Shown: positions 13,810 to 26,224 of the stretch, piece by piece
Layout: the number at the start of each line of letters is the position of its first letter
Numbering within the stretch: the first letter of the stretch is position 1
DNA from: Erigeron canadensis
Lineage: Eukaryota > Streptophyta > Magnoliopsida > Asterales > Asteraceae
Assembly (NCBI RefSeq): GCF_010389155.1
Contig: NC_057766.1
Coordinates: forward strand, 28,839,516-28,903,515
Length of the DNA: 64,000 nt
Reading direction: 5' to 3'
Program-made: the position numbers and the translations under genes
The notes under the pieces: generated by a model
What the model was told of the DNA's origin: nothing
Seen by the model: only the letters and a program-made list of their open reading frames with translations
Database searches by the model: none

Positions 13810-16008
13810 TTAATCAGAGGACACAAATTTTCTAACTGCATCGGTAGACTTGTGAGCAAAATACTTTTGCCTAAGACATACATATGGATACCCAATTATA
13901 GCAAGAGGATGTGCTGGTTTAGAAAAGGAAAGTATTTCATACCAAACTTGTTTGTCTCCATCCATCTCAACTGAAAAGCGCTCTTCTCCAGACTGCTTAG
14001 TTATGTCAAAAAATCAGAAAAACAATTCTAAATAGGAAAAAAGGAGATTCACAAACAGAATATACAAATTAAGATCATTACTGGCATGATTCTATAGTCG
14101 ATGCAAACCCTACAGATTCTTAGAAAAAATTTAAGAATCAATGTTTCTGCTACAAAACTTGAACCAGTTTACGAAATGAAAAATAGAAAGAAAATATTAA
14201 AAAACCAAGACTTCTACTTGGTGACTTTGATGAACATAACAATGTATGCATCCTTTGATAGACCCTGTAATAGACTGTTTCAGCTTCAAATCGGTCAAAT
14301 GATTATAAACGATCCTAATAGGAAATTTATACACTGAAACAGTCATGTAATTCTACAATTTGTGAATTCTCATCCCAATAATTTTATCTAAGGGCCTGCC
14401 GCACACTAGCAAAATTAAGTATCCGGCATATTCGCGGGTCAAATGGATACAATTCTAACATTTAAGTTCAACATAATGGGAAGAACCTCAGCCTCTGAAT
14501 CTCCTATGTCGAAGACTAGCTATGGTATGTTCTAAATAACTCACATGGTTAGGTTCTCTGAACACTAACAATACACTTGTTCACATGTAATGTATGAAAA
14601 CTACAGATTTTTTATAAAAAACCAAAATGAAAAACATTTGACGCAAAAGAGGAAACACTAACCAGCAAGTGTCCTCTGAGTGTGCCACCACCAAAACCAA
14701 AAGACGCAATATTGGTCTTATTGTTTTTAGTCTCATTAACATAAACAACCTGCAAAGGCATCCTGAGCCATGGAACAAACTCCTTCACGCAAACACAAAA
14801 CTTCACCCCATTCTCGATCGGTGTCTTTGGATCAACAAATGCCCAACTCAATCCGAAATGCCTAACAAAAATCCATAACAGCAAGTCAACAAGCCTCACC
14901 TTGATGTCATTATAACCAAACATTAAAGTCAGAGTATCTGACAGTATTCTCAAATACAGCAAACTGAACAACAATATAACCAGATTTCACCAAACTGTCA
15001 TTCTATGTAACGAACTCGTGATAATTTTGATGTAAAATATGCTTATTTGTGCTTTAGGCCCTTAACTATAAAAGGGCCTATGCTTATTTTAAGGGTCTCA
15101 ATTTTTTTCATTTTTGAGGCTAATTGCAAGCAAATAAGCCAAAAGTGTAACTAATCTTTAGTATAGTTGAGTATTCCCTAAGTACATATAAACTTTAATC
15201 GATAAAGTCACATTTCATAGGTTCGCTTAAGGCCCCGGAAACGGTTAAGACACCCTGCTATAACAAGCCATTTAGATCAAAAGGTAAGAAAACCAAAGTT
15301 CATTACATCAAATGGTATGTTTAAAAGTTGATTACTTTAATTATCGTTATTGTATATTCAAAAAATATGTAGTTTCAAATGTCCTAGAGTCCAGATTGTT
15401 TATACAGCTTTTATTTAATTATTGTTATTGTATATGTATATATTCGGTAGTATAAATAAATATACAACCGGATACATACGATAATTATATATAAAGGTTT
15501 AGATACACACGATAAAAGCGTTTTAACTTATAATAAAGCATGATAGTTACATATAACAGACATTGGATTCCATTTCAATTCAATAATAATTTACTAAGTT
15601 ACAATAATGTTTGAAAAAACAAACAAACAAACAAACCTCCAAGTTTGAAGAGCAGTTTTTCCTTTTGAAAAAGCATCTGGGCCTGAGCCCACCAACATTT
15701 TAGAATGATTGATTACAAATCCATCTTTTTCAAGTTGTTGTTTATTAATATCTTCTGATAATTGTAGTTTTGCAGTAGCTCCGATGTATTTTTCATCATA
15801 ATTGAATGTACCTGCCCTAATGCACAAATTACAACAACAACAAAAAACAGATGAAATTAGGAGAAAATGTGTTTTTTGAGAACTGAACTGAACTGAAATA
15901 TATAAATCATATGATAAAACAGAATGTAATGTAATGAAATAATTATTACTTGTTGAGGCAATCTTTCTGTTGTTTGGGTGAAGGACGAGTCCAAGACAAA
16001 AACACCAT
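13810..16008 (-). CDS. DUF1990 / UPF0548 family protein (At2g17695-like)
   Basis: Small plant protein with a DUF1990 domain; function unknown. Four exons on the minus strand: 16008-15950, 15816-15637, 14861-14663 and 13992-13810; phases close at 206 residues, essentially the length I recall for Arabidopsis At2g17695 (about 205). The N-terminus reads MVFLSWTRPS, followed by AGTFNYD, INHSKMLVGSG, then WAFVDPKTPIENG, PLQVVYVNE and FGGGTLRGHLL, and a last exon with VWYEILSFSKPAHPLA and GYPYV. These match the family order along its whole length. It is transcribed convergently with the GDSL gene, only about 160 bp apart, so the 3' UTRs may overlap. The family call is strong; no catalytic role should be assumed. 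Confidence 0.88.
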
Positions 16009-16283
16009 TTTGTTTCTTTTTTTTTTTTTTTTTGGCAAACAAGCTGGTGGTAATCCTTTTAAGTATCGGATATGGCGCGTGTCGTCCGGCGGCTCCAAAA
16101 TGACTGACTTTGTTATAAACGGACTATATTATCGAATTTTACACGACCCGAAACGAAAACTGAATTTGAATTCAAGTATTTCCTGATTTAAAAATTTGCT
16201 ACGATAAGATTCTTTTATACGGTAATAGTTTTTGTAGAAAGGTTAAGGAAAGCATGCAATACTATTTTAAGGAAAACAGGGAG

Positions 16284-16808
16284 TAGGGATGGCAATGGGG
16301 CGGGGATTGTCGGGGACCTCAATCCCTATCCTCATACCCGATTTTCACTTGTAGTCTCCATCCCCGTCGGAGAATTAAATTACATCCTCATACATGTCCC
16401 CATCGGGTATCGGAGATATTTTTTTTGAATTAACATGAATTTATTATAGATTATATGTAGGAGAATGTATATTTCGACATCTTATTTTTATGTATAAACT
16501 AATATATATGTTAAGTAAATAATTAATAAAGTATAATACATGAAAAGTATTAAACAAAAGCTTTAAACATAAAATTGATTCTAGAATATAGATAAGAACT
16601 TAAAGTGATTGTAATAAATATATATATATAGTATTTTCGGGTATAGGGATCGGGGATTGACGGTTTCTCATCCCCGTCTCCATCCCCATCAGGGATTAGA
16701 TTTGCATCCCCATACCCGTCCTCATCCCCGGTCAACTCGGGATTCCCCGGTCAAATCGGGTGCGGGTGTCGGATTCCCCATCGGGTACGGGTATTTTTGT
16801 CATCTCTA
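16284..16808. mobile_element. hAT-like non-autonomous element (TAGGGATGGCAA type)
   Basis: Begins TAGGGATGGCAATGGGGCGG and ends in the inverse, GTCATCTCTA. Both subterminal regions are rich in CCCCATCC/GGGGATGG-type repeats in inverted orientation, which I associate with a common plant hAT MITE family. The 8 bp on either side (ACAGGGAG, GCAGGAGG) agree at only five positions, so the insertion is probably old. The centre is AT-rich and non-coding. Confidence 0.6.
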
Positions 16809-17199
16809 GCAGGAGGGATTATATAAATTTTAGGGGAGGATATGTAAAATTCAGGGAGGCTATGTATGTTTATCAAATTCAAAGGTTTAATTTGTAACTT
16901 TTTTCAAAGGGACAGTACTTAAACTTAGGTAAAGTCTACAGTACAGATCATTTTCCCATAATTTTTTTACCTTTTTCCAAAATCTCAAAAATTAAATTGA
17001 TATACTTAAAATACTTCTTCTTTTTATTCATTAATTTAAACATTTTCACATCATATAACTATAATATTTCCAATAAAATAATTTACAACATAAATTTCTA
17101 AATCCTTAAAATAACTACACTTTCGCTTTCAACATCAATCAATTTTACATTCACCAACATTACCAACCCTGTTACCCATCACCGCCACTATTGCCAACA

Positions 17200-17258
17200 C
17201 TACCGCTGTCTCGCGCTGCTACCATCATCGTCGTTGCATTGTACGAGCGTATGACTAG
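17200..17258 (+). mobile_element. Helitron-like 3' terminus
   Basis: A CGTTGCATTGTACGAGCG segment is followed after a few bases by CTAG (17255-17258) and then T, as at plant Helitron 3' ends. The preceding GCC/ACC-rich stretch (about 17160-17230) is also typical of these elements. I could not identify the matching 5' TC end, so the extent is unknown. Confidence 0.4.
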
Positions 17259-19011
17259 TTAAATTGAACTTAGATATTTAAATTGGAACTTTCTAATCTA
17301 AAAATAATGTTTACAATCTATTAAACTTAATTTATACGAAATATTTATAAGTTATAGTTAATATAGATACGCACAACTTATGTATATCTGGCCTTATCTA
17401 AAACTATTTCAAGTTTATTTTAGATTTGAAACTTTTTAAAAGCAAATGATTTATCTTGTTAAAAATACTTACAAAACCATCAAAACATGACATATGGATT
17501 ATTGGATTCAGCCAATTCTTTTTCTTACTCTCATTTTTTATTTTGACACATAATCTTATAATTAGAAAAAAAATTATGAAGTTTAGTTAAGACAATACAT
17601 CATTTCTCTTTTATAAACTTACAAAGTGTCGATAGCCATAGGTGTCTAAATTATGAGTTTAACATTAAAAGTAGTTTATTTTGGTGTTAACTTAGTTGTA
17701 CGTATACAGTGTATATGGATTAAAATTAGCCAACTTAAACCGAGATTGTGATGTTGTGTTTCATTTTTTTTTTAGATTGCGATATATTTTCATGTGGTAT
17801 TCCTACCATGATTTATATTGTTGATATTTACTCGGAAAAATCTTAAATTGGCCTTCCATATATCGATTCGAGGATCTATTCATTCATGGCCAAGTAGATG
17901 TAAAGAAGTCCATAAATGAAAAGTGAAAAGTAATAAAGTTCATGAATGTGGATAAAAAGAAGAAAAAAGTGGTGGTCTCGACCACTATCTTTTAAAAATA
18001 TTCAATTAATTTTACACCGCAAAAACTAGTATATCAATTGCAACTTTTACTTTAGCATAACTAGTAGTTCATTTTACATGTTGTACGCTAGGTTAAGCTA
18101 AGAAATATTGTACACTTTCAATTATTTAAAAATAATTTTATGAAGTCGATATACAACCTAATTGATTGGACACATACATGTGAACTCCTTTTGAGTTTTA
18201 TCGTATCAAATAATCGAAACAAAATTCAACAAAAGAAGAAAATTAAATAATACTACAAAACAATATTTGCATCATGTAGGTTATTTGTGTCTTTGAACAT
18301 ATGTTGTGACATTTAAAGATTTCTAAATTATGTAATTATTAATTTTATCTTTCTCAGCAAAAGATATACAGTATTGATTAAATAAACTTTTCACAGAACA
18401 CCAAAAGTAAGATGAAAAAGAAAAAGTTCGAGACGGGGTTCATACAATCATACCCGTGACCTGCTATTACAAAATACAGAGTAATAATTAATGAACATTA
18501 GATACATTTATTTTACGTTTATCTAGAATATATTGAGTTCGTTAAATATACCATAACTCGTGTCTGGGCACAAATTAAAACGCGCACATATATGTAATCA
18601 ACACAAAAACCGGTTGCCGTTGGCAATAGTCTAAAAAAAAACCAAATAGTCAAGAACACCTATCAAAATCAAGAGTCAAGAACAACGCCTATCAAAATCA
18701 ATGTTTTTGTGAGATAATAATCACACCAGATATTTGCTGAACATTTAGGTATATCTATAATCTTAAAACCAAACTAAGCAATATAATCACAATATAAATT
18801 AACACCCATAAATATATACATATAACATTCATAAGTGAAAATTTCCACTTATTAAGATGTCACTCAATCTTCGATTACTTTCATCTCAATTTACAACACT
18901 TAGCAAGCAAAAACTAATTAAGGAGAGCTTGCACTTTGGATTACTAGCAACACACTTTTTTGATTACTAGAAACACAACACACAATGTATCTTCATCACA
19001 TTTGATGAGTA

Positions 19012-20101
19012 CTAGGAAATACACCTTGTGGAATACATCGCCACAGAGGAATCAACCACGGGCGCATCATAAACTCTAGGATGATCACTTTCTATACCAT
19101 AATCCATCATCGGACGATACTCCAAATCCTCGTCGTGGTCATAAACGAATTCCGGAATCTCTATTGCATTCCTTCTAACATGTTCCCATAAATACGCTAA
19201 TCGGCTCACATACTTTAACTTCGCATATAACCTACACCACCATCACACACAAAATCACTTGAGGTTATTAAGCTGCTGAATGTATAAATAATGTCGGTAT
19301 ATATTAAGTAAAAAATAGGTAATTAACAATTATTTTTGTTTATCAAGTAAAAGAAACATGAAACCAAACCTAACGCCTGTTTTAATCCCTTCTTTTTTAT
19401 GCACAAAATTTTTAAAAAATACATAGTTACTTTGTCATTTATAAAAAAATTAATTTGTTTATAAATTTGAATTTGTTAAAACCAAAACCAAAGTATGTAA
19501 AAAAGACATGATGACATACCCGCCAGTAAAGATGAAACGGCCGAATGTGGCTAGAAAGAGTCTAGACTGCAGATCAGGGTGAACGAAATAAACCGTCTCT
19601 AGAAACTGTTTGACGGTAATCGGAATAGCATCGTAAACGGACCGGAGAGCTGAGATTCCGGGGAAATTATCGCTCTTATTGACGTCGGTGTGAATATAAA
19701 CGATCACAAAAGGCCTTTCTAGTTTAGGGAATATTTTCACTTCTAAATACTTTTTCAATAAGTCAACTGTTAAATCCTTGGCTGTATAACAACAAAAACA
19801 TATACAAATTAATATTTATTTTTCTGAATTTTATCATATATAAATATATAATAAATTCACATAATCACATCTATATTTATGTGTATGTATGTATAACAAC
19901 AACAACAAAAATATAAAAGTAAATAAATAAAAAACAAAACAAAAAAACATGTATATTTATATATATACCTGGAAAGTGTTTTCCGATGATACGTAAGATC
20001 TTGCGACCACGTTTGTCTCTGCCTTTGATTTTGAAAAGGTTAAGTTTATGAATTAGTTTGATTTGATCTACAGGAGGAGGAGCTTCTTCTTCATCAGCCA
20101 T
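19012..20101 (-). CDS. CRAL-TRIO / SEC14-like cytosolic protein (At4g35750-like, GDAP2-related)
   Basis: Small lipid-binding-fold protein of the SEC14/CRAL-TRIO (BCH-like) group, often annotated in plants as ganglioside-induced differentiation-associated protein 2-like; the ligand is unknown. Three exons on the minus strand: 20101-19969, 19781-19520 and 19231-19012; phases close to 204 residues. After an acidic start (MADEEEAPPP) comes KIKGRDKRGRKILRIIGKHF. The central exon carries PFVIVYIHTDVNKSDNFPG, YDAIPITVKQFLETVYFVHP and RLFLATFGRFIFTGG, the CRAL-TRIO core pattern. The last exon reads YVSRLAYLWEHVRRNAIEIPEFV followed by an acidic tail. Length and order fit the Arabidopsis homologue. A MULE insertion begins about 590 bp upstream of the ATG and could affect its promoter. 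Confidence 0.85.
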
Positions 20102-20688
20102 GGCGATATATGTATCTTCTATATCTATATGTTTGTATGTATGTATATTTATATATCAAAGATAGGATAAGATTGAATGAGATTGATTAACATTTGTATT
20201 TATATTTATATATTGTATTATATAATTGGGATGGGTGTTGGGATGGGATTGGGAAAGGTTGAAAAAAAGAAGATAGAAGAATAGGATTTTTTTAAGGGAT
20301 TGGAAACAACAAGATGAGATGGAATATAATCTGACGGCTGATATGAGAATGGAATATTCGAATTCTGACCGAGTCGGATGGGTGTGGCTGGGTGTGTGCG
20401 CGGCCGGTGAATCATACGGGATCGAGTATCTACAGTTTCCATATATTGTTTCTCGTTCTCGAGATGTGGTTGGTTACATGGTTGGTAAATCTGGACCGTT
20501 AGTTTTAGGTTGGGTAATGTATTGTAGGCCTACGAATGAATGGACTCTGATGAGTTGGTGTACTTTGTATTTATGTAGTAGTAATAGACTAATAGTTTGG
20601 CCCATGGTTTTCAATCTGAAAACATAATGTCTTCTCCATGTCCCAAGTTGGACCAAGTAAAAACTTTGAATTTTCTATAATATTTTAA

Positions 20689-21689
20689 GGGATTAAATAA
20701 TTAATCACGGGATACTTAAAGTACTTTTCTGTTTGTACATAGTTACCAATTATATTTTTTTTATTGATATATGTTACCCACAAACTTATAAAATTTGTAC
20801 ATGGTTGACCATTATCTTCATACTTGTTTCTCTCTCATGTACATTTCTTCATGTTTGGTTCTCTCTCTATATAAAAAACCCAGATCTTAAAAAAATAAAT
20901 AAATAAACTCGAAGACAAAACGAAAATATATATTTGCTTGATGTTTAAACTAATAACTCAACTACTAACATATCTACAAGAAAGAAGCTTATACAAAGGT
21001 TTTTGAAAAGAAATAGAAGATGAAGCGAATTGATCTCACCATTAAAATAGGTCAATAGCAAGTTCTAGATATTTTTTGTTTATCCCACCATAAAGCCCCT
21101 TTTATAAATCAAGGAACATCTGTTCATTCTCCCACCAGCAGAGCAAAAATCTTGTTTATGATTTTGCAAAAATTCAGATTCGGCGGAGCACCGGAGCATC
21201 ACCACCAAGGGCGACAGCTAGAACCAAGAAAAAAAGGTCAACCACAAAATATAGATCTTAAGAAACAAAAAAGAAAAACAACAACCACCGTAGATCCATT
21301 CGCCGGATCCCTAATTCAACCACCATAGCCGCCGTCAATACTTCCGGTGACGATGAAGATGAAAGAGAAGAAAAGAAAGCTAAGTTTGTTGTTGATCAAT
21401 AAAATGGGGAATATTCGAGATCTGTTTTGGATTGGATGTATGTATGGTGCATAATCAAGATCTGGGTAATAACTCACTTTTTTTGTTTTTTGTTTTGTTG
21501 AAAATCTTGTCTTTTTTTAGAGAGAGCCAGATATGAAGAAATGTAGATGAGACAGAAGCAGGTATGAAGATAATGGTCAACTATATATAAATTTTATAAG
21601 TTTGTGGGTAATATATATCAATAAAAAAAACTATAATGGGCAACCATGTATAAATGAAAAAGTACGTTAGGTATCCCGTGATTAATCCC
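20689..21689. mobile_element. Non-autonomous Mutator-like element (MULE), 9-bp TSD
   Basis: Ends are long inverted repeats: the outer 5' end reads GGGATTAAATAATTAATCAC and the 3' end is the inverse of GGGATTAATCACGGGATAC; the similarity continues roughly 180 bp inward with small gaps. The element is bounded by a perfect 9-bp direct repeat ATATTTTAA at 20680-20688 and 21690-21698, diagnostic of MULEs. The 1001-bp unit has no transposase. Its centre includes a more GC-rich, CCGGCG-containing segment (about 21180-21360), possibly captured host sequence. Confidence 0.85.
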
Positions 21690-22029
21690 ATATTTTAATT
21701 AATGAAGAAATTACGTTTTCTAAAGAGGAGAAAGATTAAACGTAGTGCACGAAAACTAACTAGACCTTTTTCATCTTCATTTGTCTACTTTATAAATAAT
21801 TCACGAACAAAGATAACATTGTACTCATATCCATTTAATAAAAAATTGGTTTGTTCATGTTCGTTCGTTTGTTTACATAAACGAATATTGATCATGGACA
21901 TAGACAAATTAAACAAATCACTTATATTGCTACAATTGAAAATCAGTGGTATAAAATATTCATTCCTTAAAGTTATTTACCAAACATTCTTAATTATGAT
22001 TTTAATATTAAACAAAAAAAAGTATTTTT

Positions 22030-22240
22030 TTTTTGAAAAGCAGAGCGGATAAATGACTAATACCCCCAATTTTGATATGCTCACGCCGGGTTCGAATCTT
22101 GGCAATGCCCTAAAGATTTTGCTCTCCCATGTGTAGATAGGTATAACATTGTTAAGGCCCCTCACCACATTTGCATGTGGCAAGATTTGAACCCATGACC
22201 TCCTATGAAGAAACCACAAAGTGGAAATTTAGGTAACAAA
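22030..22240 (-). mobile_element. SINE-like sequence (tRNA-related)
   Basis: On the minus strand a GGTTCAAATC B-box-like motif lies in the 5' half and the sequence ends in an A-rich tail (T-rich at about 22024-22034 on the plus strand). A further GGTTCGAATC-type motif lies near 22090 on the plus strand. Limits and duplications were not resolved. Confidence 0.4.
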
Positions 22241-22755
22241 AATTTGCTACTTGTACATCTTAACTAGTAAGTCGTGGGATTCACTGTTTTTCGCGGATGA
22301 CACACATACACAAAATACGTGACACACATTAAAATATATTGTTGTTCAAGTCTAAGAAGTTTCAGGTCACGACTTATGTCTCATCACCTCTTTAATTACG
22401 CCTAATTAACGTGTACCACAAAAAGATACATTCAAAATAATGGCTACCGACCCGAGGCGCCGATCGGGAAAGTCATAAAGGGACGTTGAACGCAATTCGT
22501 AAGGGTGTTACCTTGATGATTTCCAAAAGTTACTTGGCTACACTGGGTAAAAAATGTTCCTAGAAAAGTCAATATTCACGTGTGGAGAAAGTTGAAGGAT
22601 AGACTCCCGAATCGATTTAACTTGTGGTTTCGTGGTATAACATTAATTGATTGGATTAAAAATCCTAGTTTGTTTGTTTAAGAAGCATTTGTTTGATGAT
22701 TTGGTGCCTGAGAACCATGCTCTTCAAAGTTCAAATGGATAAGGTTATTCTCTTA

Positions 22756-23267
22756 GAGGAAAGATAATTATAGTACAAGGGTAAAAAAAAGTACAAAAGT
22801 ACAATCTCCAGTCGTTGGATCAAAGCTTTGGACGGCTTAGATCTTCCTTCTTCCTCCTTCTCCTTCTCCGGCGAGACTGTCGCCGCCAGCCACCACCTTC
22901 TTCTTCTTCGGCGAGACAACCATCGCCACCACCATCATCTCCGACCACCCCAACCACGGCGCCGACGCTGGCAGCAAGGGCTTCGCCCGTACCGTAGCAA
23001 ACCGTCACCTTCCCTTGGATCGTCACCCATCAAATCCATATGATTCCCATATGCGTCCCTTGACGATTAGCTTAGAATAGATAAGGGCCATTGGCCCGTA
23101 CCATATCCACCGGAAAACGAACCTGATTATCGTCGGCGATGTCGTCGGAGGTGGTGGCGGTAGTTGATCGCCGGAAAAGAAGGAAGAAGGAGGAGGTGTG
23201 GCAGTCGCCGGAGAAGAAGGAAGAAGGTTGTACTTTTTCCCCCCTTATACTACAAATAACCCACCCC
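22756..23267. mobile_element. MULE-like TIR element 1, 10-bp TSD
   Basis: Inverted ends: left GAGGAAAGATAATTATAGTA and right, inverted, GGGGTGGGTTATTTGTAGTA, continuing through an A-rich GTACAA segment. The flanks carry a perfect 10-bp repeat TATTCTCTTA at 22746-22755 and 23268-23277. The interior is GC-rich (CCGGCGA/CACCACC) and contains a ~90-bp module at about 23030-23120 that recurs in the element at 26429-27072. Small open frames here look like composition artefacts. Confidence 0.75.
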
Positions 23268-23287
23268 TATTCTCTTATATATATATA

Positions 23288-23535
23288 TACGAGCATGGTA
23301 CACGCGCAATGCGGCGGCGAGTCGACGATGACGGTGGTGGCGACATCTATTGGTGTAAGTAAAAGTATTTGATTTAAAGTGGTAGTAGAGATATTTTCTA
23401 ATATAATAAACTAATGGTGTAATTTAATATTAAGGGTTGATGGTGATTTAATTCATTAAGGGTATTTTGGTCAATTCGTATGTCCCATTTATGTAAACTT
23501 TCAACATAGGGGTTATAACTTTTATATAGTAGTAT
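23288..23535 (-). mobile_element. Possible decayed Helitron fragment (minus strand)
   Basis: The left part, read on the minus strand, ends GCCGCATTGCGCGTGTACC, and the right part begins with TATACTACTATATAAAAG, both resembling Helitron ends. The terminal CTRR and TC are not clear. It lies between two (TA)n tracts. Confidence 0.3.
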
Positions 23536-23545
23536 ATATATATAT

Positions 23546-24019
23546 GAAAAAGTTAAATTAGGGACTCCTTATTTTAGGGACTGTTAGGGACTCCTTCTAC
23601 CCCCTTCTCCGGCCACCACCACCATCATCTCTGACCACCACCACCACCATGATCCTCCGGCGACGGCGACCATCTCCGGCAAGACTTACACATGTTTAAG
23701 TAACTTACACATGTTTTAAATACAAATTTTTTTTAGGTAGATCACCCATCACCGGTCACCCCCTATGACCTATCACCCTCTATGACCTATCACCCTCAAT
23801 GACCTATCACCCCCACCAGCTTTGGTTTATGAATATCCTTAAGGGCGAAGCCCGCTCCAAATCATAATTTTTATTCAACTTACATACTTACACATGCGTA
23901 AGTCTCGCCGGAGATGTCGTCGGAGATGATCAGTGGTGATTAGATCTAATGAAAATGGACGGTCTAGATCGAGTCCCTAACAATCCCTAAAATAAGGAGT
24001 CCCTAATCTAATCCACTCC
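23546..24019. mobile_element. MULE-like TIR element 2
   Basis: Nearly perfect inverted ends built on TTAGGGACTCCTTATTTTAG (left from about 23559; right end is the inverse, ending about 24006), extending outward with lower similarity. It sits between (TA)n runs, so a target duplication cannot be told from the microsatellite. The interior shares the CACCATGATCCTCCGGCGAC module and the CTTACACATG motif with the element at 26429-27072. Confidence 0.65.
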
Positions 24020-24050
<31 letters not shown>

Positions 24051-24349
24051 AAGTTATTTTGAGAACCTTTTTTCTTGCGAGAACCTTTGAGAACTTTTCA
24101 AATTAAGCCCAACCGATGATTGTTCTTTACATGAAAATTGTTTTTTGATTGTTTTCTGAATAACTTATATGTAATTTTGAAGTTTATAATTGTGTGGAGC
24201 ATGGATTATCATCCGTTATACAATTATGTGGAGATTTGGATTCTTGATCACATGTGCACGAATATTGCTATGATTACATGTATGCAAGTTAATCACATGT
24301 AATCATAGCAATATTCGTGCACATGTGATCAATAATCCAAATCTCCACA

Positions 24350-26224
24350 TCTATACTACCTGTATAAACAAACTATCCCTCCCTCATTCAACTCTCTACC
24401 TTTTAATTACCTAATATACCCTCTACATTTAAACCACCTCCACACACCTTATCCCTGAAATTCCGAGATTACCCTTAATAAAAAAAAAACCCTACAATTA
24501 CCTAAAACCCCTATTGTTATATGATTGTGTATAGGTATCACGAGATTAAAGATAACGTTAAGACCACCGGACAATAGCAATTAAAGAAGAACTGATCAGA
24601 AGACAAGTATAGTCGAGACATCAAATAGCTCGAGTTATGACATACACAAATCTTAAATACCCTGTCTCTAAGACTCGAGATACAAAGGGCAGGCATGAGA
24701 TTGCAAAAGCATGAGATATAACAAGACCTAATGCTCGAGATAGAATACTCGAAATATATATATATATATATATATATTTTTGAATTAAAAAGCTAGACTT
24801 ACAAGGATATATGCTCGAGATATGAACGAAGGGAGGAAGAGCTCGAATTAGAAAGGCATGAGATATAACATGGAGAGCCGCTCGAGATATCGAAATATAT
24901 GTATATACATATTTAGTTTTAAATTGGAGACTATAATCTGATAGGCTCGATGTATGCCCGAGATGTGGAGGGCTCGAGATGTGACAAGGAAGGAGGAGCT
25001 CGAGATCTAGCAAGATGTGACAAGGAAGGAGGAGCTCGAGATATAGTAAGTGGCTCGAGATATGACAATGTTGCTTGAATAAATGTAAGACTCGAGATAT
25101 GGCCTCTTGCTCGAGATCTAGTAATAGTAGCAGCCATGTCACATTTAACCTAATGGGCTAGAATTTCGTGGGCTAGAGATACCTTCTCAAAAGCCTTGCT
25201 CGTAATATATGGATGTGGACATGATCGAGATATGACAATTCCAGATAGATGACAATAAAAGCATGAGCAATGCTCCCTACATAAATATATGTTGCTCGAG
25301 TGGGTATCTAACCTAATGGGCCGATCTAATTCCTTTGTGGGCTGAAGTATCGAGTTAGTTATAGGACCAAAGTATTCGTCTGGTGCTTTGAGTATATATA
25401 CATATTCATGCCCACGAATTCAATTCTTGCAAAGGTTTAATTCGCATATATTGTGTCACCTTAATATAACATCTTGGCATGACAATATAAGAATGCCTTC
25501 TACAGAAATTATACATATGACATATAAAAGTAAATATTCATATGGATAATCAATGCACGTCAAGCTACAGTCTTTACAAGGAAAAGGAAATTGACAATAT
25601 ACTAATCCCAGAAAGTACTTGTCTGCCTTCCAAATATACTTCATATAAAATCTCAATTCAATGTTTGTCAACGGACACATTCAATCACATTCAATACTTA
25701 CAGTCAATCAAGAATCAATCATATCAAATTCATCACACAATCACTGTCACCTTAGACTCGCTAAAAGTTTGTTAGCTTCACAATGATTTATCAGGAGTCA
25801 TAGTGATTGTGCCCTAATCTTATTCATCACTGAGCCCAATTAATTTAGGGTCAAACATTATCAAAACCCCCATTAACTCTAAAAATATTGCTGAACGTAT
25901 TGCTACAGATAAGAAAAAATTTATAACTCATGAAATTACGAACCAATTATGTCCTTTGTATATTCGTATTAAATTTTAATCTTTGACTATTTATTTTTTA
26001 ATTGCCTTAGTCTCCTCCCCTACAATTGTAAGTGGTTATTTTTCACGGTTAATGTTTGCACTTCATTATTTTTTGCACCTAATCCGCGACTTATTTTTAG
26101 AATGATATATACGGTTAGATCCTGCATTGACGCATCTCATGAAAGTAAACTGAACGATATAAACCGTTACGGTGTCTAAAGCGTTATAGACCGTCGCCGC
26201 TGCAACGCGCGGGCACCACTCTAG
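24350..26224 (+). mobile_element. Non-autonomous Helitron, 1.9 kb
   Basis: Starts TCTATACTACC directly after an A and ends with a GCTGCAACGCGCGGGC segment, a short spacer and CTAG directly before a T, i.e. insertion between A and T as expected for Helitrons. Removing it restores the right arm of the surrounding foldback element, an internal check on both ends. No RepHel coding sequence is present. The middle (about 24630-25310) carries a CTCGAGAT-rich repeat region. Confidence 0.8.
24630..25310. repeat. Degenerate interspersed CTCGAGAT(AT) repeat region
   Basis: The octamer CTCGAGAT recurs about ten times at irregular spacing (for example near 24672, 24732, 24813, 24892, 24973, 25000, 25035, 25053, 25091 and 25110), usually as GCTCGAGATATGA. 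Open frames across it are repetitive leucine/serine-rich strings and are not convincing genes. It lies wholly inside the Helitron. Confidence 0.7.

Larger units (their letters stand above)
16009..19011. other. Intergenic, repeat-derived sequence
   Basis: No gene recognised. It contains the hAT-like element at 16284-16808, a Helitron-like 3' end at about 17200-17258, then very AT-rich DNA without open frames of note to 19011. Confidence 0.5.

Noticed and set aside
14101..14337. Plus-strand open frame of 78 codons
   Set aside because: Lies in an intron of the minus-strand DUF1990 gene and is AT-rich without recognisable similarity.
22815..23043. Several overlapping short open frames on both strands
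   Set aside because: They lie in a GC-rich transposon interior and give Ser/Pro/Arg/His-rich strings in every frame, as expected from composition.
24621..25142. Long minus-strand open frame of 173 codons
   Set aside because: It runs through the CTCGAGAT repeat region of a Helitron; the translation is a low-complexity Leu/Ser/His string without homology I recognise.
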